In this document: positions 50,123-59,886 of the stretch, in pieces
Position numbering within the stretch: position 1 is the stretch's first letter
How the letters are laid out: the number at the start of each line of letters is the position of its first letter
Assembly: GCA_017507045.1 (NCBI GenBank)
Contig: JAFWBP010000007.1
Coordinates: 62,001-126,000, forward strand
Origin: Clostridia bacterium
GTDB lineage: Bacteria; Bacillota; Clostridia; Christensenellales; Borkfalkiaceae
Direction of reading: 5' to 3'
Length of the DNA: 64,000 nt
Translations under genes and position numbers: made by a program
The notes under the pieces: generated by a model
The model's input: the letters and a program-made list of their open reading frames with translations, nothing else
Database searches by the model: none
What the model was told of the DNA's origin: nothing

Positions 50123-51391
50123 TTAGCGAATAATAACAAGTTTTTTCTTCGCCCTCGTGATGGCGGTATACAGCCAGGAAGCACCATCCTCAAAGAACCT
50201 GCTCTCATCGAACACGACCACGAAATCATACTCCGAGCCCTGCGCCTTATGGCAGGTTACGGCGTATGCGAACTCAAATCGGCAAACGGTATCCTCTCGC
50301 CGTACGCGGAAGCGGCGCAAAATTTCAAAGTTATCTTCATGCACCAGCTTTCCGTTATCAAGAAGCCACGCCTTAGCGCCGTAATCGTGAAAATGTTTTC
50401 CCTGTGTAAAAATACCCATATCGAAGGGTAGATCGTACACCGTGTCGGAAAGGAAATCGGCGCGAAAATCGAGCTGGCCAAGCCCATCCTCCTGCTCACG
50501 TACGTTATAGCAAGTGCCGATAATCCCGTTCACGAGGTGGAAATCCCCATTCGGATCGAGGAGCTTCGACCAATCGTTGAGCGTGCAAACAAGCTTCTCG
50601 CCATCTACGGGAAGAAGTGCTTCGGGCGGAATTCCGCGGTATTGCCGAATTTCCTGATTGATGTGCGCACGCATCCTGTTCGTGCCCACGATCACCTGAT
50701 CGGCTTCCGTAAGGAGCTTCTTCCGCATCTCGGGAGAAATGCGCTTTGCTGAAACTACGGCAGCCGCATCGCCGTATTTTCCGTATTCTAAAATTCCGCC
50801 TCGGCGCACCTCCTCCGCCATGCGTACGATGGCGCTTCCTTCCTCCTGCCGCACGATTTCCTGCAGGGTGATCGCGGGCATGGATAGGAGATTATTCGTT
50901 CCGCCCACGGGCGGAAGCTGTGCAGGATCGCCGCAGAGCAGGCATTTAATGCCATAGGAAAAGAGATCGGAGATAACCTCATCTGAAACCATTGAGGTTT
51001 CATCCACCACGATAAGCTTGATCTCGGAAGATAGTTTTTCTTTCTTTACGAAACGCAAAAACCGCTCGGAAATGATCTCGCCGTCTTCATTGACCTCGAT
51101 ATCCTCCTCGCGGATATAGATGAGGCTATGCACCGTGCTTGCAGGCGTGCCGCCGCGAATAAGCACAGAGGCGGCCTTCCCCGTGGGCGCCACGAATACG
51201 GCGCTCTCCCCCGGAACAAGCCCGAGCTTGCGTACGATATACTCAACGAGAAAGGTCTTCCCCGTGCCGGCAAAACCGCACAGCACGAAGTACTGATAGT
51301 TCATATTCAAAAACCATTCCTCTATGAGTGCCGCCGCATCTTCCTGCCCCGGCGTGAGCCGAATCTGCGGCACGGGCTTGAAATTCTTCAT
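50123..51391 (-). CDS. RecD-like superfamily 1B helicase
   Basis: A 422-residue helicase with Walker A CGFAGTGKTFL near residue 36, Walker B VVDETSM near 126, GDPAQLPPVG near 152 and the C-terminal UvrD_C2 motif YAVTCHKAQGSEYDFVVV near 375. It ends AITRAKKKLVIIR. It lacks the long N-terminal region of RecD2, so it is a short stand-alone RecD/Dda-like enzyme; its repair or mobile-element role is undefined. The ATG at 51391 is 6 nt after the -10 box, with no ribosome binding site, predicting a leaderless mRNA. Confidence 0.9.
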   Translation of the reverse strand: MKNFKPVPQIRLTPGQEDAAALIEEWFLNMNYQYFVLCGFAGTGKTFLVEYIVRKLGLVPGESAVFVAPTGKAASVLIRGGTPASTVHSLIYIREEDIEVNEDGEIISERFLRFVKKEKLSSEIKLIVVDETSMVSDEVISDLFSYGIKCLLCGDPAQLPPVGGTNNLLSMPAITLQEIVRQEEGSAIVRMAEEVRRGGILEYGKYGDAAAVVSAKRISPEMRKKLLTEADQVIVGTNRMRAHINQEIRQYRGIPPEALLPVDGEKLVCTLNDWSKLLDPNGDFHLVNGIIGTCYNVREQEDGLGQLDFRADFLSDTVYDLPFDMGIFTQGKHFHDYGAKAWLLDNGKLVHEDNFEILRRFRVRREDTVCRFEFAYAVTCHKAQGSEYDFVVVFDESRFFEDGASWLYTAITRAKKKLVIIR

Positions 51392-51397
51392 GCCGCT

Positions 51398-51426
51398 ATT
51401 ATAGCATAAAAAACAAATTATTGCAA
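51398..51426 (-). promoter_or_regulatory. Promoter of the RecD-like helicase, leaderless geometry
   Basis: TTGCAA (51421-51426), a 17-nt spacer ending TGC, and TATAAT (51398-51403), then six bases (AGCGGC) and the start codon. Confidence 0.75.
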
Positions 51427-51502
51427 GCATCTTCCCTGCATCCCCTTTCTGCCATCCGAAAGCGAAGGGCGCAAGGACTCTCATGCGAAATCCGCCACAC
51501 TC

Positions 51503-51940
51503 TTACATTTTGAATTCCGCAAACAAATTCTTGCCTAAAAAATTTCCGTCTATTAGAATAGAACCATCCTGCATACGATAGGTGCGTGAAAGCTCTGCTA
51601 TGCCATTCCCTGCAGACATGGTTATCTCCTCGCGCGCCGCATCCAAACGGTAAGTTCCGCTCAGCTCATCTTTTACTCCCTGCGACGTTTCATAGGAAAG
51701 GGTGAACGTTCCGCCGTAACCGAGCTCGAGGCGAAGGTATTCGAAATCACCCTTGCGATCCTCCGCACCGAGCATAAGGCGCTCGCATTCATAAACACCC
51801 GTATACGGTTTCGAAAGCTCCTCCAGCGAGCTCATCTTGGAAACCTCGCACGCCGAAAGCGTGCATACCGACATAAAAATCCCGATCACAAGCAATAATT
51901 TCCACATACGCAGAGTATTCGCACTTTGCAAAGAAATCAT
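51503..51940 (-). CDS. Small predicted lipoprotein, unknown function
   Basis: A 145-residue protein. The ATG at 51940 with GGAAGG upstream gives a basic short N-terminus, a hydrophobic stretch (WKLLLVIGIFMSV) and the lipobox LSAC with Cys31 as the lipidation site. The mature part is about 115 residues with beta-strand-like repeats such as YGGTFTLSYE and GTYRLDAAREEITM, resembling small lipocalin-like META/DUF-type proteins. No function is recognised. It is divergent from acpT. Confidence 0.75.
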   Translation of the reverse strand: MISLQSANTLRMWKLLLVIGIFMSVCTLSACEVSKMSSLEELSKPYTGVYECERLMLGAEDRKGDFEYLRLELGYGGTFTLSYETSQGVKDELSGTYRLDAAREEITMSAGNGIAELSRTYRMQDGSILIDGNFLGKNLFAEFKM

Positions 51941-52041
51941 ACCCGCCTTCCGCCCCTCTCCGCTATCCCGGAGCGCGAAGCGATATGCTTGCCCCCCACC
52001 GCGAGAAAACTTAGCGCAATGCAAATCTCCCTACGCACCGT

Positions 52042-52070
52042 TTGACTTTTTCTACCATCTATGCTATACT
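52042..52070 (+). promoter_or_regulatory. Promoter of acpT, leaderless geometry
   Basis: TTGACT (52042-52047), a 17-nt spacer ending TGC, and TATACT (52065-52070), then GCACAT and the ATG. Confidence 0.75.
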
Positions 52071-52076
52071 GCACAT

Positions 52077-52565
52077 ATGACGATCTTTTACACAACAGAG
52101 CCCGTGGAGAGCGCAGTTATGATCCGCACCGCTCTGCGTCTTTCGGGGATGCAAGCGCCCATTGAAATTGTAAGGAACGCGCACGGCAAACCTTTCTGCC
52201 CAAACTGTATTTTCCACTTTAGCCTCACCCACACGGAGGGTCTCACGGCAATCGCCGTAGGAAATCGGGAAGTGGGATTCGATGCCGAGCGCATAAAGGA
52301 GCGCAATTTTGATGCCATCAAAAGCCGCCTTACGCCCGCGGAGCGCGAAGAAAATTTTTTCAAACTCTGGACAGCAAAGGAATCTTACGTAAAATATCGC
52401 GGCGAATCGCTCGCAACCCTTCTCCCCACGCTTATATATGAAAAGGGCGCACTGCACGTTGGCGGTGCACCCTTAAATATCGTTTTGCAGCATTTCGAGC
52501 TTGAGGGCTGTACCCTCTGCCTCTGCACGAAAACGGAAGAAAACGTTACGTTCGTGAAAATTTAA
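52077..52565 (+). CDS. 4'-phosphopantetheinyl transferase (Sfp/AcpT family)
   Basis: A 162-residue transferase that loads the phosphopantetheine arm of CoA onto carrier proteins. The magnesium-binding VGFDAERI near residue 67 and the signature WTAKESYVKYRGESL near 98 are diagnostic. It is shorter than Sfp (about 220), like compact AcpT types. Whether its client is the fatty acid ACP is unknown, since no AcpS or ACP is seen here. The ATG at 52077 starts 6 nt after the -10 box. It is convergent with the next gene, with one base between the stops. Confidence 0.9.
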   Translation: MTIFYTTEPVESAVMIRTALRLSGMQAPIEIVRNAHGKPFCPNCIFHFSLTHTEGLTAIAVGNREVGFDAERIKERNFDAIKSRLTPAEREENFFKLWTAKESYVKYRGESLATLLPTLIYEKGALHVGGAPLNIVLQHFELEGCTLCLCTKTEENVTFVKI

Positions 52566-52566
52566 T

Positions 52567-53361
52567 TTATTGCGAACGCGAAATTTCATACCATTCACCT
52601 TCCTGCGGCACGATTACGCACCCCTCGGGAAGGTGTTTTTTTACAACGTTTATGCCTTTTTTCACGTTCATGGTGTGCGTGAAGGGTGGAAACGCATCGT
52701 CGAAATGATCAAACAAAACGCCCTTCGGCTCAAAAATTTGGAGAAATTTTTCAAGTTGTTTGTGCAGATCTGCACGCCCCTGATAGGGAAATACGAGCAA
52801 ATCGCACCCCTTCGGATAGCACTCCTTTGGATCGTAGCCCGCAGAACCCAGCACCATCACCCGGCTTTGTTCATCAAAGATCTCGAGGGCGTAGATATCG
52901 CCGCGCATGCGAAATGCTAAGAAATCCTTAACGAGCTTCACGCCCCGAAAAGCGTGTTTAAAATAGGTTCGCGGCGAAAACACCACGCCGAGCACCGTGC
53001 GCGCATCGAACCTGCAATGGCGGCTATGATAGGTTTTTACTGTGAAGTTTCCAATCGTATAGCTGTTATTTGCAGACATGGGTACCATACAATCCGTCTG
53101 GATCGCATTTTTATACGCCTGCTCGATTGCGTTTTCAGAAGCATAAACCGTGCGTGCTCCGCCGTTTTTTGTAAACACCGCGATATCTTTGAAGTGATCG
53201 AAATGTGGGTGCGTTATGAAGATCGCATCCGAATCTCTCACCTCTTGCACGTCAACGGGAGGGAGCTTTTTATTGTATTCCTTTAGATAGGGATCAATCG
53301 CAAGCCGCGTTTCGCCGCTCTCCAATAGGAGGGAGGCCGTGCCGTACCACTTAATCTTCAT
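52567..53361 (-). CDS. MBL-fold metal-dependent hydrolase (UlaG-like)
   Basis: A 264-residue metallo-beta-lactamase-fold protein. MKIKWYGTASLLLESGETRLAIDP is the UlaG-type start. THPHFDHFKD near residue 56 is the metal motif, and further His and Asp ligands follow (YHSRHC near 116). Substrate is unknown; UlaG itself is a lactonase. ATG at 53361 has GGAGCG upstream. The promoter lies at 53390-53418. Confidence 0.85.
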   Translation of the reverse strand: MKIKWYGTASLLLESGETRLAIDPYLKEYNKKLPPVDVQEVRDSDAIFITHPHFDHFKDIAVFTKNGGARTVYASENAIEQAYKNAIQTDCMVPMSANNSYTIGNFTVKTYHSRHCRFDARTVLGVVFSPRTYFKHAFRGVKLVKDFLAFRMRGDIYALEIFDEQSRVMVLGSAGYDPKECYPKGCDLLVFPYQGRADLHKQLEKFLQIFEPKGVLFDHFDDAFPPFTHTMNVKKGINVVKKHLPEGCVIVPQEGEWYEISRSQ

Positions 53362-53389
53362 AGCGCGCTCCAAAAAATTCTTTGGGCAT

Positions 53390-53418
53390 ATTATAGCACA
53401 GCTGGGGGCGATCCGCAA
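53390..53418 (-). promoter_or_regulatory. Promoter of the MBL hydrolase
   Basis: TTGCGG (53413-53418), a 17-nt spacer ending TGC, and TATAAT (53390-53395). The leader is about 22 nt. Confidence 0.75.
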
Positions 53419-53446
53419 CCTTTTCGAGAAATTTCATAAAACGTTA

Positions 53447-53485
53447 AAAACAACGAAGCGAAGGGCAATGCTCTTCGCTTCGTTT
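53447..53485 (-). terminator. Terminator of the ferritin-like gene
   Basis: AACGAAGCGAAG and CTTCGCTTCGTT pair around a 9-nt loop, followed by GTTTTTAACG on the minus strand. Confidence 0.85.
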
Positions 53486-53500
53486 GATTTTATGAGGCTA

Positions 53501-54748
53501 TTACTTGCCCTTTACTCTTGCAATATCAATATTATCCTTCTTCCGATCGGCAAGCGCGCGAACGGGGTGATCGGCGTTCTGCACACGGTAATCCTGCCCG
53601 AGGCTCGTGATTGCCTTTTCGATGACGGTGTGCGTTCCCACGGTTTGCGGCTTGCCGTTGATCCTTGCATTGTAGCCGAAGTAGCGGAAGGAATCGGGAA
53701 CCTTATCGAGCTCTTCCCAGCCTTCTTCAACACCAGTAAGGCGCACACTCTTGAGCACCTCACGCACGTACTCCTTCTGTGGACGAAGCTTCAAAAGCTC
53801 GGGGAACTCGCCGCCCTCAGGCATAACCTGCTGCCATACCTTACCCTCGTACTTTTTGAGAAGATCCGCCGCCTCGTGCAGGTGCGCAACCTCCTCCTCG
53901 AAGTGCTGTTCCCAGATCGCCTTGATCCTTTCATCTTTCTCATCTTCATAGCAGCTGTAATAGAGGTAGCACTCGGTATACTCGTTCATGAGCAAGCATT
54001 CCCACCAGGTAGCAGTGGGATCTTTGAGGCTCCCATAGCCCGTAACGTGCTGCTCCTCGATCATTGCGATCTCATTATAAAGCTTTCTGCCGAGGGGGGA
54101 AGCGTAGAGGTTGGCAACGTTCATATAATAGTTCATCGTCTGCTGCTCCGCCGCAGTGATGATGTTGATATTGAGCTTTGTTTTGGGATCGTTGAGATAG
54201 TTGTTGATATAAAATCTCACGTCGTCGTGCGGATCGCGATACTCGGCAACGGTGGGCCTTCCGGGCATGATTTCGGTGTAACTGCCCACGAGGCGCTTGG
54301 GATCCCCTCCCTTTTCAAATTCCATGAGATTGGCATAACGGTACAAGTGATCGAAGTCCTCAAGAAGCGCGAAATCGAGCTGCTTTTTAACGTAAGAGTT
54401 TTTCTCCGTGACGGCAAGGTTCGCGGTGAGATCTACGGCGAGCTGCTCGTAGCCGATCGTTTGCTCGAGAACGCTCTCGTTTGCCGGCTTGAGGCTCGCC
54501 ACGCGCTTTTGCTGAATTTGCTCTCCACGGCGCATCACGGCAAGCCGCCTTCTTACGTCGTTATTCGGGCAGTGGCGTGTAAAAGCATGGGAAAGCCTCA
54601 CGCTCTCAAACTCAGTGCCGGACATCAGAATAACCCGCGTACGGGTGTAGGGATCGACGGTGTTCTTATCATAGGGCTTGACGAGAACCTTATTCCAGGA
54701 AGTAAAAACCTTGTCCGCTTTCTGCGGCTTCAAATCAAACGGATTCAT
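53501..54748 (-). CDS. Large ferritin-like (predicted di-iron) protein
   Basis: A 415-residue soluble helical protein. Helices carry Glu and His pairs typical of di-iron carboxylate proteins: LLEDFDHLYRYANLMEFE near residue 150, MIEEQHVTGYGSL near 250 and HFEEEVAHLHEAADLL near 300, so it probably binds two metals in a ferritin-like bundle. The first 50 and last 90 residues are extra to that fold. Rubrerythrin or manganese-catalase relatives are much shorter, and I cannot name the family. ATG at 54748 has AAGGAGG. It is divergent from mtnN. Confidence 0.8.
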   Translation of the reverse strand: MNPFDLKPQKADKVFTSWNKVLVKPYDKNTVDPYTRTRVILMSGTEFESVRLSHAFTRHCPNNDVRRRLAVMRRGEQIQQKRVASLKPANESVLEQTIGYEQLAVDLTANLAVTEKNSYVKKQLDFALLEDFDHLYRYANLMEFEKGGDPKRLVGSYTEIMPGRPTVAEYRDPHDDVRFYINNYLNDPKTKLNINIITAAEQQTMNYYMNVANLYASPLGRKLYNEIAMIEEQHVTGYGSLKDPTATWWECLLMNEYTECYLYYSCYEDEKDERIKAIWEQHFEEEVAHLHEAADLLKKYEGKVWQQVMPEGGEFPELLKLRPQKEYVREVLKSVRLTGVEEGWEELDKVPDSFRYFGYNARINGKPQTVGTHTVIEKAITSLGQDYRVQNADHPVRALADRKKDNIDIARVKGK

Positions 54749-54844
54749 TTGATCCTCCTTTCCGTTTTTTTGGATGAGCGAAGCAATCAAGCTTGGCTTA
54801 CCCTCCACAAGTTTCGTCGCTTTTTAAAAAAAGTATTCCTACGG

Positions 54845-54873
54845 TTGCAAATTTTCAAAAAAGATGTTACAAT
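54845..54873 (+). promoter_or_regulatory. Promoter of mtnN
   Basis: TTGCAA (54845-54850), a 17-nt spacer ending TGT, and TACAAT (54868-54873). It is a leadered promoter with GGAAGG before the ATG. Confidence 0.75.
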
Positions 54874-54898
54874 AGAAAAAAACGCGGAAGGAAATTTT

Positions 54899-55555
54899 AT
54901 GATAGGCATTGTAACCGCTATGGATTCGGAAGCCGGAATCCTCCTCGAATCCCTCAACACGGAAAATACCCATACCATGTACGGGAAGAAGGTGTACCTC
55001 GGCAAAGCTTTTGGTAAAGACGTTGCGCTCGTTGTGTGCGGTGTTGGCAAGGTAAACGCCGCCGTGGGCGCATGCGCTGCAATCGCGCTGGGCGCCGATG
55101 TTATTTTAAACTTCGGTGTTGCCGGCGGATTGAAGGCAACGCAAACTGAAGTTGCCGGAGTGTACCTCATTGATAAAGTCGTGCAATACGATTTTGATCT
55201 CGTACAGCTCAACGGAGGAAAAATGGGCACTCTGGATGGCGAAGAGGAGAATTTTTTGCCGCTCTACTGCCCGCCCGCACTCGCCCTTGAAAAGCGTACG
55301 CTCGGCACGGGAGATCGCTTCAACGATTCCCCCACCGATCACGCGCTCCTTTTAGAGCTCGGGTGCGATATCCGTGAGATGGAAATGGGTGCAATCGCGC
55401 AGGTATGTAAATATGCAAATATCCCTTGTGCATCCGTGAAATCCATTTCCGATGTGCACGAAAGCGGCTCCACCACCGAGCAATTTATGAAGAACTTAAA
55501 GCACGCTCTTTCGGCTCTCAAAGCGCGCCTTTTTGAGATTTTTGCAAGCCTGTAA
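54899..55555 (+). CDS. mtnN: 5'-methylthioadenosine/S-adenosylhomocysteine nucleosidase
   Basis: A 218-residue nucleosidase that cleaves the glycosidic bond of MTA and SAH for methyl-cycle recycling. MIGIVTAMDSEAGILLESL holds a catalytic glutamate. GVGKVNAA near 48, NFGVAGGL near 68, and EMEMGAIAQV near 160 (ribose-binding Met-Glu) are typical. The start at 54899 gives the standard N-terminus, although the frame is open far upstream. ung follows 40 bp later. Confidence 0.94.
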   Translation: MIGIVTAMDSEAGILLESLNTENTHTMYGKKVYLGKAFGKDVALVVCGVGKVNAAVGACAAIALGADVILNFGVAGGLKATQTEVAGVYLIDKVVQYDFDLVQLNGGKMGTLDGEEENFLPLYCPPALALEKRTLGTGDRFNDSPTDHALLLELGCDIREMEMGAIAQVCKYANIPCASVKSISDVHESGSTTEQFMKNLKHALSALKARLFEIFASL

Positions 55556-55595
55556 AATCTCTCTCTATTCCCCGATGAGCACAAAGGAGATACCC

Positions 55596-56279
55596 ATGAT
55601 CGATCTCGGCAGCTGGAATGCGCCTCTCGCGCCTCTTTTTTTCGATGAACGCTATCAAAAAATCCGAGAATTCTTAAAGCACGAATATTCGAACTGCGTC
55701 GTCTATCCCGATATGTACGATATCTTTAACTGCTTCCGCTTTACACCCTTTGAAAATGTGAAAGCAGTGTTGCTCGGGCAGGATCCCTATCACAACGAAG
55801 GGCAAGCGCACGGGTTGTGCTTTTCGGTTAAAGACGGCGTAAAATTCCCGCCCTCTCTCGGAAATATGTTCAAAGAACTTACGGCCGACACGGGATTTGA
55901 AGCACCCACATCCGGAAATCTCACGAAGTGGGCAAAAGAAGGCGTGCTTCTTCTCAACACGTCTCTCACCGTGCGGGAGCATCAGCCAAACAGCCACGCA
56001 ACGTGCGGCTGGAGCTGGTTTACCGATTCCGTTATCGAGCTTCTCTCGTGCGAGAAGGAGCACCTCGTATTCCTTCTCTGGGGCGGAAACGCGCGCAAAA
56101 AAAAGCCTCTCATTGATAAATCGAAACACCTCATCTTAGAGTGCGCACACCCCTCCCCCCTTTCAGCATACAACGGCTTCTTCGGTTGCCACCACTATAC
56201 GAAAACGAACGCCTACCTCAAAGCGCACGGCATTTCTCCCATTGATTGGGATCTTCGCGCAAATGAATCAAAAAAATAG
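55596..56279 (+). CDS. ung: Uracil-DNA glycosylase
   Basis: A 227-residue family 1 UDG that removes uracil from DNA. The water-activating loop GQDPYHNEGQAHG near residue 63, the uracil-binding phenylalanine and asparagine regions (LLLNTSLTVREHQPNSH near 122) and the leucine-intercalation loop HPSPLSAYNG near 188 are intact. AAAGGAG precedes the ATG at 55596. Together with dut in this window it covers uracil exclusion from DNA. Confidence 0.97.
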   Translation: MIDLGSWNAPLAPLFFDERYQKIREFLKHEYSNCVVYPDMYDIFNCFRFTPFENVKAVLLGQDPYHNEGQAHGLCFSVKDGVKFPPSLGNMFKELTADTGFEAPTSGNLTKWAKEGVLLLNTSLTVREHQPNSHATCGWSWFTDSVIELLSCEKEHLVFLLWGGNARKKKPLIDKSKHLILECAHPSPLSAYNGFFGCHHYTKTNAYLKAHGISPIDWDLRANESKK

Positions 56280-56305
56280 CTCCGTTTCAGACATGGTACC
56301 AATTG

Positions 56306-56348
56306 AAAGCGCCGCGCGAGGCAAATTGCCTCGCGCGGCGCGCTTTTT
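56306..56348. terminator. Terminator between ung and clpC
   Basis: GCGCCGCGCGAGGCAA and its 16-nt complement form a near-perfect stem with a minimal loop. The plus side continues GCTTTTT, and the minus side CTTTC. It mainly serves ung. Confidence 0.85.
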
Positions 56349-56351
56349 GTA

Positions 56352-58811
56352 TTACATAAATAAAAACTTCTCGCCATCGAAATCCACCGTAACGCTGCCA
56401 CCCAGGCGAACGTGCCCCGTGAGGATCTCTTCGGAAAGCCTATCCTCAATGAGCCGTTGCACCGTGCGCTTTAAGGGGCGAGCACCCAGCTCCTCATCGT
56501 AGCCCTCCTCCACGAGCTTGCGCCGAGCCGTTGGCGTAACGGCAAGCGTTACGCCCCGCTCTTTGAGCCTTCTTGCAAGAGCGTTTAAAAGGCGCTCACA
56601 GATCATTTCGGCATCCTCCTTGGAGAGCTTATGGAAGATGACGATTTCATCAATGCGATTCAAAAATTCAGGCTTAAACTGCTGTTTGAGAGCGCTCTCT
56701 ATGCGTTCTTTCATCTCTGTGTACGCATCGCCGCCGCCCGATGCTCCGCCAAAGCCCAGCGTGCTCTCCTTCACCTCGTGGGCACCCACGTTGGAAGTGA
56801 GAATTACAACGGTATTCTTGAAGGAAACGACTCTTCCCTTGCTATCCGTTAGGCGCCCGTCGTCCAAAATCTGCAAAAGGATATTAAATACATCCGGATG
56901 CGCCTTTTCGATCTCATCGAACAGAACTACGGAATACGGTTTTCTGCGCACCTTTTCAGTGAGGCAGCCTTGCGTATCATCGTAGCCAACGTAGCCGGGA
57001 GGCGCACCGATGAGCTTGGTGATCGAGCCCTTTTCCATAAATTCAGACATATCGAGGCGAATCATCATGCGCTCATCGCCGAAGAGGCTCTCGGCAAGCG
57101 CCTTTGTAAGATCGGTTTTACCTACGCCCGTGGGCCCTACGAAGATGAAGGAACCGATGGGGCGGTTGGGATCGCCCAGGCCTGCACGCGCCCTTCGAAT
57201 CGCGCGTGCAACGGCGGCAACCGCATCGTTTTGGCCAACGATACGCCTATGCAGATCCTCCTCGAGGCTCATAAGCCGCATGCTCTCCTCCTCGGTGAGC
57301 TTGGATACGGGCACGCCCGTCCAATCGCTTACGATCTCCGCAATTTCCTCGGCCCTGATAGAAAGGTGCGTCGTATTCCGTGTACGGTTCCACTCCTCGC
57401 GTAGGGTACTGCTCTGCTGCTGAAGCTCATCGATCTGACGGGAAATTGCAGCGGCACGCGTGAAATCCTTCCACTTCACCGCCTTATCCCGATCCGCCGT
57501 AAGGCGTTCCGCCTTATCCTCCAACTCTCTCAGCTCCGCCGGGCCGTTATACGAATTGAGTCGGGCGCGGGAAGCCGCCTCGTCAATGAGGTCGATCGCC
57601 TTATCAGGCAAAAAACGATCGGTAACGTAACGATCGGAAAGCTTCACCGCGGCCTCAATCGCCGCATCGGTGATCACCACGTCGTGATGCGCCTCGTACT
57701 TATCCTTGAGTCCGTGCAGGATGACAATGGCATCCTCCACGCTCGGCTGATCTACGGTGACGGGCGTAAAACGCCGTTCGAGCGCCGCATCCTTTTCAAT
57801 GTACTTGCGGTATTCCTCCGTTGTGGTAGCGCCCACCGTTTGCAGCTCGCCGCGCGCGAGCATAGGCTTTAAGATATTGGAGGCATCCATATTATTTTCG
57901 GAAGAACTGCCCGCCCCCACGATCATATGGATCTCATCAATGAAAAGAATGATGGATTTATCCTTGGTGATGGCATCGGTAACAGATTTTAAGCGCTCTT
58001 CAAAATCACCTCGGTACTTCGCGCCTGCAAGCAAACCTGTTAAATTGAGGGAGAATACCTTCTTCCCACGCAAAAGCTCGGGTACCTCGCCCTTTACGAT
58101 CGCCTGCGCAAGCCCCTCGATAACTGCGCTCTTGCCCACACCCGGCTCACCCACGAGCACGGGATTGTTCTTCGTTCTGCGCGAAAGGATTTGAATAACC
58201 TTTTCAATCTCCTTGTGTCGCCCGATAACGGGATCCAACTTCCCCTCTCTCGCCTTTTTGGTGAGATCGGTGCCGTATTGCGTGTACGCCTGCACCTCCT
58301 CATCCTCTTGCACGGCGGGGCGTTGTGCAAATCCCTTAAAGGGAGTTTGGCGGCGAGGCGCCTCGCGCTGGGGTGCGATGTCAGGCGTAGATTGTACGAA
58401 GCCGCTCACATCATCTTCAAGCGCCTCCAGATCCACACCGATACTCTGCAGGAGCGCCACCGCGAGGCACTCATCAATGGAAAGTATGGCAAGCAGAACG
58501 TGCTCCGTTCCAATAAGCATACTGCCGTTCTCAAGAGCAAGCTCCCAAGCGCGGTCGATGAGCTTTTTCGTGCGGGGCGTGTAGCCGTATACGGGCGTAT
58601 CCGGGTTCACAGTACGCTTAAAAGCATCGGTGTAGCGGGAAAGGGAAACCCCTGCCGTTTTCAGTTTTTTGCCTGCAGTGCAATCGTTCACGCAAAGCAT
58701 GCCCAAAAGAATATGCTCACTGCCGATGTACGTTGTGTTGTAACGCTTCGCCACTTCTTCAGCAACGAGCAATACCTGTTCTAAATGTGCGGAAAATTTC
58801 GATGAATCCAT
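56352..58811 (-). CDS. clpC: ATP-dependent Clp protease ATP-binding subunit ClpC
   Basis: An 819-residue Hsp100 unfoldase. Two Clp_N repeats lie in residues 1-150. The first AAA+ module has [14 protein letters not shown] near 220. A UVR-like coiled middle domain lies near 415-450 ([12 protein letters not shown]). The second AAA+ has [14 protein letters not shown] near 565. ClpC with ClpP degrades arginine-phosphorylated proteins. The neighbours mcsA and mcsB make the arginine phosphate mark. The usual repressor gene ctsR is not upstream of mcsA. Confidence 0.97.
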   Translation of the reverse strand: MDSSKFSAHLEQVLLVAEEVAKRYNTTYIGSEHILLGMLCVNDCTAGKKLKTAGVSLSRYTDAFKRTVNPDTPVYGYTPRTKKLIDRAWELALENGSMLIGTEHVLLAILSIDECLAVALLQSIGVDLEALEDDVSGFVQSTPDIAPQREAPRRQTPFKGFAQRPAVQEDEEVQAYTQYGTDLTKKAREGKLDPVIGRHKEIEKVIQILSRRTKNNPVLVGEPGVGKSAVIEGLAQAIVKGEVPELLRGKKVFSLNLTGLLAGAKYRGDFEERLKSVTDAITKDKSIILFIDEIHMIVGAGSSSENNMDASNILKPMLARGELQTVGATTTEEYRKYIEKDAALERRFTPVTVDQPSVEDAIVILHGLKDKYEAHHDVVITDAAIEAAVKLSDRYVTDRFLPDKAIDLIDEAASRARLNSYNGPAELRELEDKAERLTADRDKAVKWKDFTRAAAISRQIDELQQQSSTLREEWNRTRNTTHLSIRAEEIAEIVSDWTGVPVSKLTEEESMRLMSLEEDLHRRIVGQNDAVAAVARAIRRARAGLGDPNRPIGSFIFVGPTGVGKTDLTKALAESLFGDERMMIRLDMSEFMEKGSITKLIGAPPGYVGYDDTQGCLTEKVRRKPYSVVLFDEIEKAHPDVFNILLQILDDGRLTDSKGRVVSFKNTVVILTSNVGAHEVKESTLGFGGASGGGDAYTEMKERIESALKQQFKPEFLNRIDEIVIFHKLSKEDAEMICERLLNALARRLKERGVTLAVTPTARRKLVEEGYDEELGARPLKRTVQRLIEDRLSEEILTGHVRLGGSVTVDFDGEKFLFM

Positions 58812-58839
58812 AGTACCTTACTTTCCCGAATAATTTGAA

Positions 58840-59886
58840 TTACGATAGGAGCCCCATCTCTTTGATCTTCTTCGCCACGTATTCAGCGCGGAAGATTGCG
58901 CCCTCCTCTTCGCCAAGCTCGCATCCGGCAAGTGCACGGATGCTCGCAGGGCGCATAGCGATTGCAAGCTGATCCAGCTCAGACATGCTCCCCTCTCTTC
59001 CCATATAACCGAGCACTGTGCCCAGCTTGAGATCGGATATGCGCGCAGAGAACTCCTTCTCTTTGAGCCTACAGCAACTTGATAAAATTCCGTAAGAACG
59101 GAAGATTTTATCCTTAAGCTCGATCCCTTCTTCTGCCTTCATACGGCCGCGTTCTAAAAGCTCCGTTTCCACAATAATGGAAACGGCCTGCTCCACGCCG
59201 AAAAGGAGCTCCTCTTCATCCAGCCCCAGCGTGATCTCGTTGCTTATCTGAAACAGATCGCCCTCTGCACCGCTTCCCTCACCGAAAACGCCGCGCACTG
59301 TAAGCCCGAGCCGCGTGAGTGTGGGGATAATGCGTTTCATGCGCCCCCTTCTTGCAAGCGCGGGTAAAAAAAGCATCACGGAGGCTCTGAGCCCGGTTCC
59401 GAGGTTTGTGGGGCAGGCGGTGAGATAGCCCAGCTTCTCATCGTATGCAAACGGAATAGAATCGGAGATGATATCGTCGATGCCCGCAATGCGCTCGTAG
59501 GCGCGATGCAGATCATACCCTTTCATGAAATACTGCACGCGGAGATGATCCTCCTCGTTGATCATCACGGAGATGCTTTCGTCTCGCGAGATGAGGGCGG
59601 CGGAAATCTTCCTGTTGCGCATGAGCTCGCGAGAGATAAGGTAACGCTCTTTAAGGCGTGCCGCCGTCTCCTCCGGTATGCTCTCCATTTCGTAGAGCGT
59701 GAAATCCTCCACGCCGGCAAGCGCCGCGGAAAGCAGGCGTATCATCTCACCCGATTGTTCTGCCGCGTGCGGATCGGAAAGAAGCCGCCCCGGGAAGGGA
59801 TAATCTTTAAAGTTGCGCGCAAGGCGCATACGCGTAGAAACGGCAACCGATTCGTATTCGGCGCGAATGCGTTTTTCCCCCATCAC
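58840..59886 (-). CDS. mcsB: Protein arginine kinase McsB
   Basis: A 348-residue phosphagen-kinase-like enzyme that phosphorylates arginines to mark proteins for ClpCP. ESVAVSTRMRLARNFKDYPFPG near the start is the phosphagen-kinase N-lobe motif. LISRDESISVMINEEDHLR near 105 and LTACPTNLGTGLRASVML near 155 are the ATP and guanidino regions. The start overlaps the mcsA stop by 4 bp, and clpC follows at 28 bp. Confidence 0.96.
   Translation of the reverse strand: MMGEKRIRAEYESVAVSTRMRLARNFKDYPFPGRLLSDPHAAEQSGEMIRLLSAALAGVEDFTLYEMESIPEETAARLKERYLISRELMRNRKISAALISRDESISVMINEEDHLRVQYFMKGYDLHRAYERIAGIDDIISDSIPFAYDEKLGYLTACPTNLGTGLRASVMLFLPALARRGRMKRIIPTLTRLGLTVRGVFGEGSGAEGDLFQISNEITLGLDEEELLFGVEQAVSIIVETELLERGRMKAEEGIELKDKIFRSYGILSSCCRLKEKEFSARISDLKLGTVLGYMGREGSMSELDQLAIAMRPASIRALAGCELGEEEGAIFRAEYVAKKIKEMGLLS

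Noticed and set aside
53339-54898. Long upstream extension of the mtnN frame, antisense to the ferritin-like gene
   Set aside because: The mtnN start with GGAAGG and a promoter at 54845 gives the normal protein. The extension is a shadow of the opposite gene.
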